Assembly (NCBI GenBank): GCA_015665455.1
Contig: JADFAD010000004.1
Span: forward strand, 62,001-126,000
DNA from: Oceanospirillaceae bacterium
GTDB lineage: Bacteria; Pseudomonadota; Gammaproteobacteria; Pseudomonadales; Litoribrevibacteraceae
Direction: 5' to 3'
DNA: 64,000 nt
Shown one piece after another: positions 17,434 through 26,868 of this stretch; the first letter of the stretch is position 1, and each line of letters begins with the position of its first letter. A program made the translations under genes and the position numbers. A model generated the notes under the pieces. The model worked only from the letters and a program-made list of their open reading frames with translations, was not told the origin of the DNA and did no database searches.

Positions 17434-17515
17434 AATTAAACTCATTTTTTTATATTGTCTCTTGCAAGGCAGTATAGTTCACTATTACGAGTATTTTTTA
17501 TCGGCTTGGTTATTA

Positions 17516-17815
17516 TTAGTTATGTTTTAATACCGAATGTATCACTAAGTTACGTTCAAAATAGACCTTGAATTGCTCATATTCCCATGTAGTAATCGGA
17601 GGTTCGCCAACTGGGCCAGAAATAAGAATTGGTTGGCCGTAGGTTGATTCTACACGCTGCATTGATTGCCCGTTTGCAGGGCGTTCTAAAGATTGAATAT
17701 CCTGGGCTTGCTGTGAGACCGGCACAACTATTTCATCAGCTTGAATTGAGCTAAAGCAAAATACTGTGCTGGTCGCTAGAATCGTAGTGAGTACTGATTT
17801 ATATATGTTTTTCAT
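17516..17815 (-). CDS. Small periplasmic protein with BamE/SmpA-like pattern
   Basis: A 99-residue exported protein. A signal peptide (to about residue 26, SSIQADE) is followed by a short domain with GQSMQRVESTYGQP, then PPITTWEYEQFKVYFE. This G..M..V...G.P...W.Y...V.F pattern resembles SmpA/OmlA (BamE)-like folds, but there is no lipobox cysteine. Related small proteins are conserved in pseudomonads without a known function. Its ATG overlaps the stop of the upstream PilZ-domain gene as ATGA, so the two are translationally coupled. Confidence 0.75.
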   Translation of the reverse strand: MKNIYKSVLTTILATSTVFCFSSIQADEIVVPVSQQAQDIQSLERPANGQSMQRVESTYGQPILISGPVGEPPITTWEYEQFKVYFERNLVIHSVLKHN

Positions 17816-18393
17816 TGGCCTAGTCTCTGTTTTCTTCTTTCTTCTAATTGTTTATGAAATATTCGACGTGCAATTTTATCTTTGTCTTGCTCTTCAATAT
17901 TAACGAATTGAAGGCCATAGCGATACATAGGGTCTAATTCAAACTTGCTGTCTTCCAGAGCATCGCATGTAATAACTTTAGCGTAGACTTCGAAGCTTAG
18001 ATAGTTTGGAAGGAATACAATGTTAAGTGCAACGTAATTATTAATTGGCGAAGGCGTTGGGTAGTAGAAATCAATGCCTGTTTCGCTCACGGAGACTTTT
18101 CGTTCAGTATGTTTGTTGGCATCAGGGTGGCTTGAAAGAATGAGCTTGGCCAGTGATTCTATTTTGGTATTTACTATTTTTAAATACTTTGCTGTTGCAG
18201 ATGAATCCGATTCAATGGCGTTAAGTAACGTGCCTTCTTCTGCTTGATTAGCAATGATGTCGCTGAGTAGCTTGAAATGATCTGGTAAAGGCAGAGGGAA
18301 ACTGGCTTCTTTTAAGGGAGAGGCAGGTAAAAAGGCCATTCTTACAATGGCTTTGTCTCTTATTCGAATGTATTCCCTTTGTTCTGTAGCCAT
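17812..18393 (-). CDS. PilZ-domain protein
   Basis: A 193-residue cytoplasmic protein. An N-terminal REYIR (RxxxR) and a later SVSETG in place of D/NxSxxG suggest a PilZ-type cyclic-di-GMP-binding barrel (about residues 95-180), with the second motif slightly degenerate. A helical insert (about 30-90) separates the two halves, so this is not a minimal PilZ domain. The C-terminus is basic (EERRKQRLGQ). It is upstream of and coupled to the small exported protein, and divergent from lolC, as in related genomes where a PilZ-like gene abuts lolC. Confidence 0.75.
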   Translation of the reverse strand: MATEQREYIRIRDKAIVRMAFLPASPLKEASFPLPLPDHFKLLSDIIANQAEEGTLLNAIESDSSATAKYLKIVNTKIESLAKLILSSHPDANKHTERKVSVSETGIDFYYPTPSPINNYVALNIVFLPNYLSFEVYAKVITCDALEDSKFELDPMYRYGLQFVNIEEQDKDKIARRIFHKQLEERRKQRLGQ

Positions 18394-18543
18394 AAATAAA
18401 CCCTAGTGCGTTCTTATGTGATTTCTTCAATTCTAACGTATTGATTACATTACTGTTGAGTTTTTACTCAGATTTGATGTTTTTCTTGATATTCGAGTAC
18501 GCCTGTCACAAACTAGCGACTCTTTTAGGTCACCACGATTGCT

Positions 18544-19785
18544 ATGAAAACCAATATCCCAATACTAGTCGGTCTGCGCTATACGCGCGCTAGACGCCGT
18601 AATCATTTTATTTCATTTATTTCTCTAATTTCGATGCTTGGCTTGATGCTAGGGGTTGCTGTGCTTATTACTGTTTTATCTGTTATGAACGGTTTTGATC
18701 AGGAACTACGAAGTCGAATCTTAGGGATGGTGCCTCATGCCACCATCACGGAACAAGGTGGGATGAACGATTGGCAGTTCATCGCGGAGAAGGTTAATCA
18801 ACATGAAGATGTGATAGGTGTTGCTCCCTTTATTAATGCTGAGGGTATGCTCACGCATCAAGGGAATGTAAAAGGTGCTCTGATCACGGGCATTGACCCG
18901 ACTTATGAACCTGATGTTTCTATCGTAGGTAATCATATTGTTGATGGTGAATTGGAGGGCCTTGAAAAAGGTCGCTTTGGCATTATTCTTGGCAACTTGT
19001 TGGCTGCTCAATTGGGCGCTGTGATCGGTGATAAAGTTACTTTGGTGCTGCCTGAAGCGAGTTTGTCTCCTGCAGGTGTAATGCCTCGTTTAAAACGATT
19101 TACAGTTGTGGGATTGTTTAAGGTAGGTGCAGACTTAGATGCTTCCGCAGCATACATTCATATTAAAGATGGTGCTCGATTGTTCCGATTGGGTGATGCT
19201 GTGCATGGCGTGCGTTTGAAATTAAATGATCTGTTTGAGGCGCCTTATGTTGCATGGCGTTTGGCTGCAGACTTACCCGGCCGTTTTTACGCCAGCAGTT
19301 GGGTTCGAAGTCACGGGAATTTATTCCAAGCCATCCAGATGGAAAAGAAAATGATTGGGTTGTTGCTTCTGATGATTGTTGCTGTCGCAGCGTTTAACAT
19401 TGTTTCTACCTTAATCATTATGGTGACTGAAAAGCAAAGTGATATTGCTATCCTTCGTACGATGGGTGCATCTCCGTCCACCATAATGGGGGTGTTTGTT
19501 GTTCAAGGGTTTGTTATTGGTTTGGTTGGGACAATACTAGGTACGCTGCTCGGGGTACTTTTAGCATTAACAGTGACGGACATTGTTAGCGGAATTGAGC
19601 AGTTGTTTAACATTCAATTCTTGAACGAAAATGTTTACTTTATTAGTTACTTGCCTTCGCAATTGCGCTGGGAAGACGTTGGGTTTATTTCTGTGGCTGC
19701 ATTGGTTTTAAGCTTGCTTGCTACTTTATATCCGGCGTATAGGGCGTCTAAAATTCAACCGGCAGAGGCGTTGCGCTATGACTGA
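18544..19785 (+). CDS. lolC: LolC/E family lipoprotein-releasing permease
   Basis: A 413-residue inner-membrane subunit of the Lol lipoprotein-sorting ABC transporter. The N-terminus (VGLRYTRARRRNHFISFIS) and first membrane helix, a large periplasmic domain (about 45-265), and three C-terminal helices (about 270-405) match the family. It ends YPAYRASKIQPAEALRYD. Only this one permease gene accompanies lolD here; no lolE follows, so the protein may act as a single LolF-type permease or its partner lies elsewhere. The end overlaps lolD by 8 bases. Confidence 0.93.
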   Translation: MKTNIPILVGLRYTRARRRNHFISFISLISMLGLMLGVAVLITVLSVMNGFDQELRSRILGMVPHATITEQGGMNDWQFIAEKVNQHEDVIGVAPFINAEGMLTHQGNVKGALITGIDPTYEPDVSIVGNHIVDGELEGLEKGRFGIILGNLLAAQLGAVIGDKVTLVLPEASLSPAGVMPRLKRFTVVGLFKVGADLDASAAYIHIKDGARLFRLGDAVHGVRLKLNDLFEAPYVAWRLAADLPGRFYASSWVRSHGNLFQAIQMEKKMIGLLLLMIVAVAAFNIVSTLIIMVTEKQSDIAILRTMGASPSTIMGVFVVQGFVIGLVGTILGTLLGVLLALTVTDIVSGIEQLFNIQFLNENVYFISYLPSQLRWEDVGFISVAALVLSLLATLYPAYRASKIQPAEALRYD

Positions 19786-20455
19786 TATTGTTCTGAAGTG
19801 TACTGAAGTGTTTAAATCCTTCGAAGATGGAGATCTTAAAACATCCGTTTTGCATGATATCAATCTTGAAATTGTTGCAGGTGAGATGTTAGCTATTACG
19901 GGGGCGTCCGGTTCAGGTAAGTCGACACTGCTTAATATGCTTGGTGGTTTAGATCTTCCTTCTGAAGGTGAAGTTCTCTTGATGGGGCAAAGTTTTGAGT
20001 CTTTGTCTGAGAAAAAGAAGGGCTTGTTGAGAAATAAAAATCTTGGATTTGTGTACCAATTTCACCATTTATTACCGGAGTTCTCTGCAGAGGAAAACGT
20101 GGCAATGCCTCTATGGATTGCAGGCGAGGGTAAGGGATCTTCAATTGTTAAGGCTCGTAAACTGTTGGATCAAGTGAAACTATCCCATAGGTATCAGCAC
20201 CGTGCAGGTGAGTTGTCAGGTGGGGAGAGGCAGCGGGTTGCAATTGCCAGGGCGCTTGCTGCGAATCCTAAATGCGTATTGATGGATGAGCCTACGGGAA
20301 ACTTAGATTTTGAAACGGCTGAGCATATTCATGAATTAATAAGATCCATCAATGAAACTATGAATGTGTCATTTGTGGTAGTGACTCATGATTTAAAACT
20401 GGCAGAAAAGATGGGGCGACGACTTAATCTTGTTGATGGTAGGGTCTCTAATTAA
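19778..20455 (+). CDS. lolD: LolD, ATP-binding subunit of lipoprotein exporter
   Basis: A 225-residue ABC ATPase. Walker A is GASGSGKST (about residues 41-49), the signature is LSGGERQRVAIARAL, and Walker B is CVLMDEPTGNLD. The ATG at 19778 (MTDIVLKC) is preferred over an upstream in-frame ATG inside lolC because it gives the normal family length. The protein powers release of outer-membrane lipoproteins to LolA, whose gene lies at 61720. A hairpin terminator follows. Confidence 0.95.
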   Translation: MTDIVLKCTEVFKSFEDGDLKTSVLHDINLEIVAGEMLAITGASGSGKSTLLNMLGGLDLPSEGEVLLMGQSFESLSEKKKGLLRNKNLGFVYQFHHLLPEFSAEENVAMPLWIAGEGKGSSIVKARKLLDQVKLSHRYQHRAGELSGGERQRVAIARALAANPKCVLMDEPTGNLDFETAEHIHELIRSINETMNVSFVVVTHDLKLAEKMGRRLNLVDGRVSN

Positions 20456-20468
20456 CAGATATTACAAT

Positions 20469-20499
20469 GGTTCGTAATCTCGTTACGAACCTTTATTTT
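20469..20499. terminator. Bidirectional terminator overlapping a stop codon
   Basis: Stem GGTTCGTAA/TTACGAACC with a 5-base loop, followed on the plus strand by TTTATTTTC. The 3' arm contains the stop codon of the convergent DUF2062 gene. It serves lolD and may also serve that gene. Confidence 0.75.
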
Positions 20500-21019
20500 C
20501 TTGCCTTTTAGTACGATCTTTTATTCGTTTATTCCATTTTCTAATTACTTTGTATCGCCAGATGAATCTTACGGCGACATAACCCGTTGATCCCAAAATT
20601 ATTCCTGCTACAGCAGAACCGAAATAAAGTGGCTTCCATACTATGGACAGCCCATTGGCTAGCCATTCGGCAGTGAATTCGAATGAATCAACGGGTTCTG
20701 TACCGAGTAACCAAGCGCCAAATTTATACGTGGCAAAAAAGAGCGGGGGCATGGTAATCGGGTTTGATATCCAAACGAGTCCTATGGATAGAGGGATGTT
20801 TGCGGTTAGATAGAATGCAAGGAAGGCGGCTAAGATCATTTGAAATGGCATAGGGATCATCGCGCAAAATAAGCCAATTAACGCTGCTCTAGCTACAGAC
20901 CTGCGATTAAAGTGCCAAAGGTTAGGCTCACTAATAAGCCCATGCATGAATTTTAGTGAGCTAAGCGCCAAAACCTCTTCGCGTGAAGGGATTTTGAATT
21001 TAAAGTCTTTCAGTGCCAT
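20483..21019 (-). CDS. DUF2062 membrane protein
   Basis: A 178-residue protein of the DUF2062 family, with an N-terminal cytoplasmic segment, then hydrophobic helices (about 45-75, 78-105 and 130-155) and the characteristic WISNPITMPPLFFATYKFG block. The C-terminus is basic. Function unknown; the family is a two- or three-helix inner-membrane protein. Its place between lol genes and comEC is conserved in pseudomonads. It is convergent with lolD and shares the terminator that includes its own stop codon. Confidence 0.9.
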   Translation of the reverse strand: MALKDFKFKIPSREEVLALSSLKFMHGLISEPNLWHFNRRSVARAALIGLFCAMIPMPFQMILAAFLAFYLTANIPLSIGLVWISNPITMPPLFFATYKFGAWLLGTEPVDSFEFTAEWLANGLSIVWKPLYFGSAVAGIILGSTGYVAVRFIWRYKVIRKWNKRIKDRTKRQENKGS

Positions 21020-21039
21020 AGGGATAATCGGTTCTGATT

Positions 21040-23445
21040 GTGTTTGTTAGTTGTCTGGTTTTTATAGCGTTCTACTGTAGTTATATTTTAACGCACCTAC
21101 TTGAGGAGGCTTGGTGGTGGCTTGTAGTGCCTGCCCTCATTGCAGCGGGGTATTCTACCTTACAGCGTAATAAAGTCATCGCTTTATTTGTCGTGATTGG
21201 TTTCTTACCCTTTTTAGTTCAGCTTAAACTGATAACTACTTCAAATTACTCTTTTCCTTATAAGGTCGAGCGCTTAAATGTAACCTTAAAAGTTAATCGT
21301 GACTCGATTGTAAATTCATGGGGGTCTAAAACACCCTTTATTATTGTAGACACACACGATTGTTTTGATTCAACTATATGTCACATGGCGATCGGCAAAA
21401 AAGTGATTTTAAATGATTATAAGGGACGTGAATTTTATGTTGGGGATGAAATTTTAACGGAAGTTCGGTTGAAACCTCCGTTAGGGTTTCATAATCCAGG
21501 TGGGTTTGATTATGAACATTGGCTATATTCTAAGGGTATTTGGGCTGTGGGGTATCTCAGGGGGGAGCACAAGCTTATAGCTCAAAGCTTTGATGTGGGC
21601 TGGTATTCAAGACTGGGAAGAATACTATCATCGTCAGATGTGGGAGATGAAGAATTGGCCAGAGGCCTAGGGTTAGTTAAAGCCCTTGTGCTTGCGGATA
21701 AAAGTAGTGTTAGTGAAGAAGATAAACAAATATTAATGAATTCAGGCCTCATTCATTTATTTGTGATCAGTGGTTTGCATGTCGGTTTATTGTTTGGCTG
21801 TTTGTTGTTGGTTATTCGATCGACGCTTGCTGTTTTAATTGGAAGATTCAGTTCATATATCTCAAGTCGCGCTATTCTATTTTCTAATATGCTGCCGCTT
21901 TGTTTGGTGTGGTGGTATGTGATTCAAATTGACTACCCTATTGCGGCGCTCAGAGCGGCGATCTTTATTTCTCTATGGCAGTTATCCAGATTCTTTTCGT
22001 CTGAAATGTCTATTTGGCACGTCATTTCTATAACGTGTTGGCTTGTTTTGGCGATGTTCCCTGAGCAAATATTCTCCGTGGGTTTTTGGATGTCTTTTGT
22101 TGCGGTGTCTTGTTTGGCTTTACCTATTTGGGGGCGTTTGAAGTCGGATGTTGAGAAGGGGAATCGCGGTAAAGTTAAACTCGGGTTTATGCACAGAGGG
22201 TTGGCGTATTTAAGTCTTGCGCTTAAGTTCCAGATATCGGTTACATTAGGGCTTATGCCTTTTGTTTTATGGTTACAGAGTAATGCGAGCTTTATAGGTG
22301 TTTTTTGGAATTTAGTGCTTATCCCTCTCTTTAGTGTTTTTGTTGTTCCTTTTTTATTGTTGTCAGTTGCTGTTGCTGAATTTTCGTCGGTCGCTGCGTT
22401 CGAGCTGTTTTCAGTCTTAGCGCAAAGTCTTGTTTGGTTGATCGATGTTGTTGAAACTTCTTTGCTGGCAATTGAACGTGTCGATTGGTTGGGGGATGTT
22501 AGTCTTATTTATCCTCCCTTGCTTATTGGGTATCCGTTACTCCTTATATTGCTTCCAGTGAATAAGTTATTTAAAGTTTTTGGTATTACCTCTGTTGTTT
22601 TTATTCTGCTGGTTACTTCTTCGGCCAAGTCTGAATTGAAGTTGTGGTTTCTTGATGTAGGACAAGCACAGTCCGTTGTTTTTGTTAAAAATAATCGAGC
22701 AGTGGTCTATGATGCGGGATTTAGATCTGGACGCTTCAATGCGGCGGATGCAGTCATTATTCCTTTCCTTAGATCTAGGCGAGTTCACTCGGTTGATCAC
22801 TTGGTTATAAGTCATAAAGATTCGGATCATAGTGGTGGTCTTTCTGCTTTAATGGCGAGTGAATACGAACCTAGTCAGCTGCATTTAAATTACGAACAAA
22901 GGAATTCAGGGGCTTTTGAGTCTGTTGGTTGTGCGAGAGGGGATAAATGGGAATGGCAAGGTGTGGGGTTTGAGGTCTTGTGGCCTCCAAAACAAACCTT
23001 CCTAGATGGTGATGTGCTTAGCAATAATGATCGATCGTGTGTGGTTCGTGCCGTTTTCGGAAATAATGAAGTGCTATTGGTTGGTGATATAACTTCAAAC
23101 GTTGAATCTGAGTTGGTGCGTTTAGGCGACTTTGATGGTAGGGGTGGAGTAGGTACTGTGCTCTCAATGCCTCATCATGGCAGTAAAACCTCAAGTTCTC
23201 CGGAGTTTATTGATTCCGTAGATCCTTTGTGGGTAGTGGCTTCTAGTGGGCCATTGAGCCGATATGGTCATCCTGCTAAGGAGGTTGTGAATAGGTATTT
23301 ATTAAGGGATATTAAAGTATTGGATACTGCTCGTCATGGTGCTGTTAAATTTAAATATAATAAGAGTGAATTGGAGGGTAATCCAGTATCTTGGAGAGCG
23401 GTAAATCATTTCCATTGGCATACGGATAGGTTTGAGGAATTTTAG
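21040..23445 (+). CDS. comEC: ComEC/Rec2 DNA uptake channel protein
   Basis: An 801-residue protein with a GTG start that has only a distant ribosome site. It holds an N-terminal DUF4131-type region, a polytopic Competence domain (about 225-500) with GLIHLFVISGLHVGLLFG, and a C-terminal metallo-beta-lactamase domain (about 530-760) with HKDSDHSGGL, VLLVGDIT and MPHHGSKTSS. ComEC carries single-stranded DNA across the inner membrane during transformation, and the C-terminal domain may degrade the other strand. Full length suggests competence capability, though other competence genes are not in this window. Confidence 0.93.
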   Translation: MFVSCLVFIAFYCSYILTHLLEEAWWWLVVPALIAAGYSTLQRNKVIALFVVIGFLPFLVQLKLITTSNYSFPYKVERLNVTLKVNRDSIVNSWGSKTPFIIVDTHDCFDSTICHMAIGKKVILNDYKGREFYVGDEILTEVRLKPPLGFHNPGGFDYEHWLYSKGIWAVGYLRGEHKLIAQSFDVGWYSRLGRILSSSDVGDEELARGLGLVKALVLADKSSVSEEDKQILMNSGLIHLFVISGLHVGLLFGCLLLVIRSTLAVLIGRFSSYISSRAILFSNMLPLCLVWWYVIQIDYPIAALRAAIFISLWQLSRFFSSEMSIWHVISITCWLVLAMFPEQIFSVGFWMSFVAVSCLALPIWGRLKSDVEKGNRGKVKLGFMHRGLAYLSLALKFQISVTLGLMPFVLWLQSNASFIGVFWNLVLIPLFSVFVVPFLLLSVAVAEFSSVAAFELFSVLAQSLVWLIDVVETSLLAIERVDWLGDVSLIYPPLLIGYPLLLILLPVNKLFKVFGITSVVFILLVTSSAKSELKLWFLDVGQAQSVVFVKNNRAVVYDAGFRSGRFNAADAVIIPFLRSRRVHSVDHLVISHKDSDHSGGLSALMASEYEPSQLHLNYEQRNSGAFESVGCARGDKWEWQGVGFEVLWPPKQTFLDGDVLSNNDRSCVVRAVFGNNEVLLVGDITSNVESELVRLGDFDGRGGVGTVLSMPHHGSKTSSSPEFIDSVDPLWVVASSGPLSRYGHPAKEVVNRYLLRDIKVLDTARHGAVKFKYNKSELEGNPVSWRAVNHFHWHTDRFEEF

Positions 23446-23524
23446 TTTTTGCGAACAGGTTAAAAAACCTTTATTCTCAACCCGTTAATATATACCTAAC
23501 AGAATAATTAGGGAGATCTAAAGA

Positions 23525-24154
23525 GTGTTTGAGCTAGTGAAAGCAGGTGGCTGGTTAATGTTTCCAATTCTTGCGTGTTCGGTCATCGCAATGGGAATTA
23601 TTATTGAGCGTTTTTGGTCTCTGAGAGCGACTAAGGTTGCTCCCCGAAAGTTGTTGGCTCAGGTTTGGGTATGGATTCAAAACTCCGAACTTGATAAAGA
23701 AAAGCTTCGCGCGTTAAAGCAGCAGTCTCTATTAGGGAGCGTTTTTGCTGCAGGCTTAAATAACTCGTCCAAAGGTCGAGAAGTAATGAAGGAGAGTCTC
23801 GAGGAGCAGGCAAGTCATGTTGCTCATGAGATGGAGCGTTACTTAAATACCTTAGGTACTGTTGCGTCTATAACGCCTTTGCTGGGTTTGTTAGGGACTG
23901 TGATCGGCATGATTAAAGTGTTTAACGACATTATGCTGCAAGGTACTGGTAATGCAAATGTGCTGGCAGGCGGTATTAGTGAGGCATTATTGACAACGGC
24001 TGCTGGCTTGACTGTCGCTATTCCTGCGATGATTTTCTATCGTTATTTTACTCGCAAAATTGATGAACACCTTGTTTTTATGGAGCAAGAATCCATCAAA
24101 CTAGTCGAGGTTCTTCAAGGTAACCGTAAGGTAGATATGGCGGAGGGAGATTAA
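23525..24154 (+). CDS. exbB: ExbB/TolQ/MotA family proton channel protein
   Basis: A 209-residue inner-membrane protein with three helices (about 10-30, 110-135 and 155-180), containing the family block LGTVASITPLLGLLGTVIGM. With the ExbD-like protein that follows it forms a proton-driven motor that energises outer-membrane processes. The GTG start has GGGAG 9 bases upstream. There is no TonB gene next to it; the exbB-exbD-lpxK order is the standard one in this bacterial group. Confidence 0.9.
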   Translation: MFELVKAGGWLMFPILACSVIAMGIIIERFWSLRATKVAPRKLLAQVWVWIQNSELDKEKLRALKQQSLLGSVFAAGLNNSSKGREVMKESLEEQASHVAHEMERYLNTLGTVASITPLLGLLGTVIGMIKVFNDIMLQGTGNANVLAGGISEALLTTAAGLTVAIPAMIFYRYFTRKIDEHLVFMEQESIKLVEVLQGNRKVDMAEGD

Positions 24155-24156
24155 GC

Positions 24157-24573
24157 GTGAATTTTCGATCGCATAAGCGTGAGGAAGTTTCGATAGATCT
24201 TACCCCGTTAATTGACGTTGTTTTTCTTTTGTTGATTTTCTTCATGGTATCAACCACTTTTACGAAAGAAACGCATCTCGAAATTGATTTACCGGAAAGT
24301 TCTGCCGAAGCTGTTTCAACTGATGATGTAGAAATTCTTGAGATTATCGTTGGTTCTTCAGGCGAGTACTCTTTGAATGGCAAGAGTTTGATTAATAATC
24401 AAATTGATACGCTTAAACGAGCGCTTGAGAAAGAATCAAAAGGCGATACTAAGTTGCCTATGGTAATTACTGCTGATGCCAGTGTTGCTCATGAATATGT
24501 TGTAAGGGCTATGGACGCAGCGGCTCAATTAGGGTTTACCAAGCTAAGTATTACTACCAAGCAGGCAAAGTGA
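24157..24573 (+). CDS. exbD: ExbD/TolR family protein
   Basis: A 138-residue protein with one N-terminal membrane helix (about residues 17-37) bearing the proton-carrying aspartate in LTPLIDVVFLLLIFF, and a periplasmic domain. The GTG start is supported by GGAGGGAG just upstream. It lies 2 bases after exbB and 3 bases before lpxK, consistent with one transcript. Confidence 0.92.
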   Translation: MNFRSHKREEVSIDLTPLIDVVFLLLIFFMVSTTFTKETHLEIDLPESSAEAVSTDDVEILEIIVGSSGEYSLNGKSLINNQIDTLKRALEKESKGDTKLPMVITADASVAHEYVVRAMDAAAQLGFTKLSITTKQAK

Positions 24574-24576
24574 CGC

Positions 24577-25599
24577 ATGAGCTCAATAGAAAAGGCTTGG
24601 TACGAAGGGGCGAAGTGGTTATCTATACTTCGCCCTTTTAGTTTTCTCGCAGAGCGATATGCCCGATCTAAACGTAAAAAGTACCTGTCCAAAATAGAAG
24701 AGAAATGCTATTTAGGGCGTGATGGGGCTGCTATCCCGCTTATCGTAGTGGGTAATATTTCGGTGGGTGGGACGGGTAAGACGCCTTTCACTATTGCTCT
24801 TTCCGAATACTTTATTTCACAAGGTAAGCGAGTGGGTATTGTAAGTCGAGGTTATGGGAGTAAAAGTAAGCGTTTCCCATTTGATGTTATGGAAGACTGC
24901 TCTGCTGATTTGTCGGGTGATGAACCGTTATTGTTAAAACAAAGGCTGGGTTGTCCTGTGGTTATCGATCCCGATCGAACTGCCGCTGTAGATTACTTAC
25001 TCTTGAATTATGATGTTGATGTGCTCATTTCTGATGATGGCATGCAGCATTATAATATGTCTAGAGTAATGGAAATTGCCCTTATTGATGGCAGTCGGGG
25101 TTTAGGTAATGGAAGGATGTTACCAGAAGGGCCTTTGAGAGAGCCCGTGGACAGACTGTCTTCTGTTGATTTCGTTGTTGTTAATAGTGCCGTTGATGGT
25201 TTCCCTAAGACGTCCAACTCTTCTTGTTGGTCATCTTGGTTCGAAGAAAATTCGTATTTTAATATGAGCATCGAACCGGGCGAGTTTATGAGCCTGAACG
25301 CTGGACAATCAGAAGTCATAACTGGTGAACAAGTTTATGCTGTGTCAGGGATCGGTAACCCAGAAAGATTTTATAACACCTTATCTCTTATGGGGGTAAA
25401 ATATTACCCTAAGGCGTTTTCAGATCATCATGATTTTTCTCTTCTTGATTTTGTCGATATGGTTGATCATCGGATTGTAATGACAGAGAAGGATGCTGTT
25501 AAATGCCGTGAATTGGATCTCGGTAATGCAGTTTACTTGTCCATTAATGCAAAGCTTGATGATGGATTTTTAGACCGAGTTTACAAACAGTTATTTTAA
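24577..25599 (+). CDS. lpxK: Tetraacyldisaccharide 4'-kinase LpxK
   Basis: A 340-residue inner-membrane-associated kinase that adds the 4'-phosphate to the lipid A precursor. The P-loop is [14 protein letters not shown] (residues 59-72), and DDGMQHY (about 152) is the catalytic or lipid-binding segment of the family. The N-terminus carries an amphipathic membrane-associated helix. The short YcaR/Trm112-like gene usually found between lpxK and kdsB is absent: only 16 bases separate them. Confidence 0.95.
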   Translation: MSSIEKAWYEGAKWLSILRPFSFLAERYARSKRKKYLSKIEEKCYLGRDGAAIPLIVVGNISVGGTGKTPFTIALSEYFISQGKRVGIVSRGYGSKSKRFPFDVMEDCSADLSGDEPLLLKQRLGCPVVIDPDRTAAVDYLLLNYDVDVLISDDGMQHYNMSRVMEIALIDGSRGLGNGRMLPEGPLREPVDRLSSVDFVVVNSAVDGFPKTSNSSCWSSWFEENSYFNMSIEPGEFMSLNAGQSEVITGEQVYAVSGIGNPERFYNTLSLMGVKYYPKAFSDHHDFSLLDFVDMVDHRIVMTEKDAVKCRELDLGNAVYLSINAKLDDGFLDRVYKQLF

Positions 25600-25615
25600 A
25601 TTTTTTGGAGTATTT

Positions 25616-26383
25616 ATGAGTTTTTCGGTTGTTATTCCTGCCCGATATTCCTCTTCTCGTCTGCCTGGTAAGCCACTGAAAGAAATTGCTGGTAAAACAA
25701 TGATTCAGCATGTGTATGAAAGGGCGCTTGAAAGTGAAGCTAAGGAAGTCATTATCGCTACCGATGATGATAGGATTCAGGAAGTTGCGGAAAGCTTTGG
25801 TGCTAGAGTTTGTATGACCAACCCAGATCATGCATCTGGCACAGATCGACTTCAAGAGGTCGTGTCACAGCTAAATTACTATGCAGATGACATTGTGGTA
25901 AATGTTCAAGGTGATGAGCCTCTGATTCCTCCACGAGTTATAAATCAAGTTGCTCATAACTTAGCTGCTGAGAAAGAGGCAAGCATTGCAACTTTGTACG
26001 AGCCAATTGAGCAAGCTGAGAATATCTTTAACCCCAATATTGTGAAAGTGGTTACAGACCAAAATGATTTTGCTTTGTATTTTTCACGGGCGCCAATTCC
26101 ATATGCCAGAGATGATTTCTCATTGACCAAAGATGAAGTTCCAAAGGGTGTTTCATTTAAGCGTCATATCGGTATATATGCTTATCGAGTTAATCTGTTG
26201 AATAGTTTTGTTAAATGGGATGAAGCTCCAATTGAAAGTACTGAGTGTCTTGAGCAGCTTCGTGCTTTGTGGAATGGCTCAAAGATACACGTGGCTCTTG
26301 CTGACGAAATACCGCCGGGTGGTGTAGATACTGAAGAAGATCTTGAGCGTGTAAGAGCGTATTTTTCAGCTAAACAGTCTTAG
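25616..26383 (+). CDS. kdsB: CMP-Kdo synthetase KdsB
   Basis: A 255-residue cytidylyltransferase that activates Kdo for attachment to lipid A. The nucleotide motif [14 protein letters not shown] is at residues 7-20, with later [13 protein letters not shown] and the conserved GVDTEEDL C-terminus. GGAG precedes the ATG by 5 bases. It is part of the lipid A and cell-wall run from exbB to murB. Confidence 0.95.
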   Translation: MSFSVVIPARYSSSRLPGKPLKEIAGKTMIQHVYERALESEAKEVIIATDDDRIQEVAESFGARVCMTNPDHASGTDRLQEVVSQLNYYADDIVVNVQGDEPLIPPRVINQVAHNLAAEKEASIATLYEPIEQAENIFNPNIVKVVTDQNDFALYFSRAPIPYARDDFSLTKDEVPKGVSFKRHIGIYAYRVNLLNSFVKWDEAPIESTECLEQLRALWNGSKIHVALADEIPPGGVDTEEDLERVRAYFSAKQS

Positions 26384-26397
26384 GTGTATTAACAATT

Positions 26398-26868
26398 GTG
26401 AAAATTTTATTTGTTTGCTTAGGGAATATTTGCCGTTCTCCAACGGCTGATGGGGTTTTTCGAACGTATGTCGAACGCGCCGGTTTGACTGACCAGGTTT
26501 CTGTTGATTCAGCTGGTACAGCTGCGTGGCATATTGGAAAGTCACCAGACCCAAGATCTGAGCAAGCTGCCTACGAGCGCGGCTATGACTTGTCGTTGTT
26601 GCGTGCTCGGCAGGTTCTTCTTGAGGATTTTTCTGAGTTTGATCTAATTTTGGCAATGGACAGTGAGAACTATTCAAACCTACTGTCATTATGCCCTGAT
26701 GAATGTAAGCCTAAAGTGAAAATGTTTTTAAGTTACAGTCGGATTGCAACTGATGGGGATGTTCCTGATCCGTATTATGGCGGGCATTCGGGCTTTGAGG
26801 ATGTTCTAGATCTTGTTGAAAGTGCAAGCGAGGGTCTGCTTGCGTACGTTCAGAGTAAGCTATGTTAA
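26398..26868 (+). CDS. Low-molecular-weight protein-tyrosine phosphatase
   Basis: A 156-residue phosphatase with a GTG start. The catalytic P-loop CLGNICRS begins at residue 7, and the general-acid segment DPYYGG is near residue 121. Family members dephosphorylate tyrosine kinases or other small substrates; here there is no polysaccharide kinase neighbour, and the gene sits between kdsB and murB as in related genomes. The last 7 bases overlap murB. Confidence 0.92.
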   Translation: MKILFVCLGNICRSPTADGVFRTYVERAGLTDQVSVDSAGTAAWHIGKSPDPRSEQAAYERGYDLSLLRARQVLLEDFSEFDLILAMDSENYSNLLSLCPDECKPKVKMFLSYSRIATDGDVPDPYYGGHSGFEDVLDLVESASEGLLAYVQSKLC

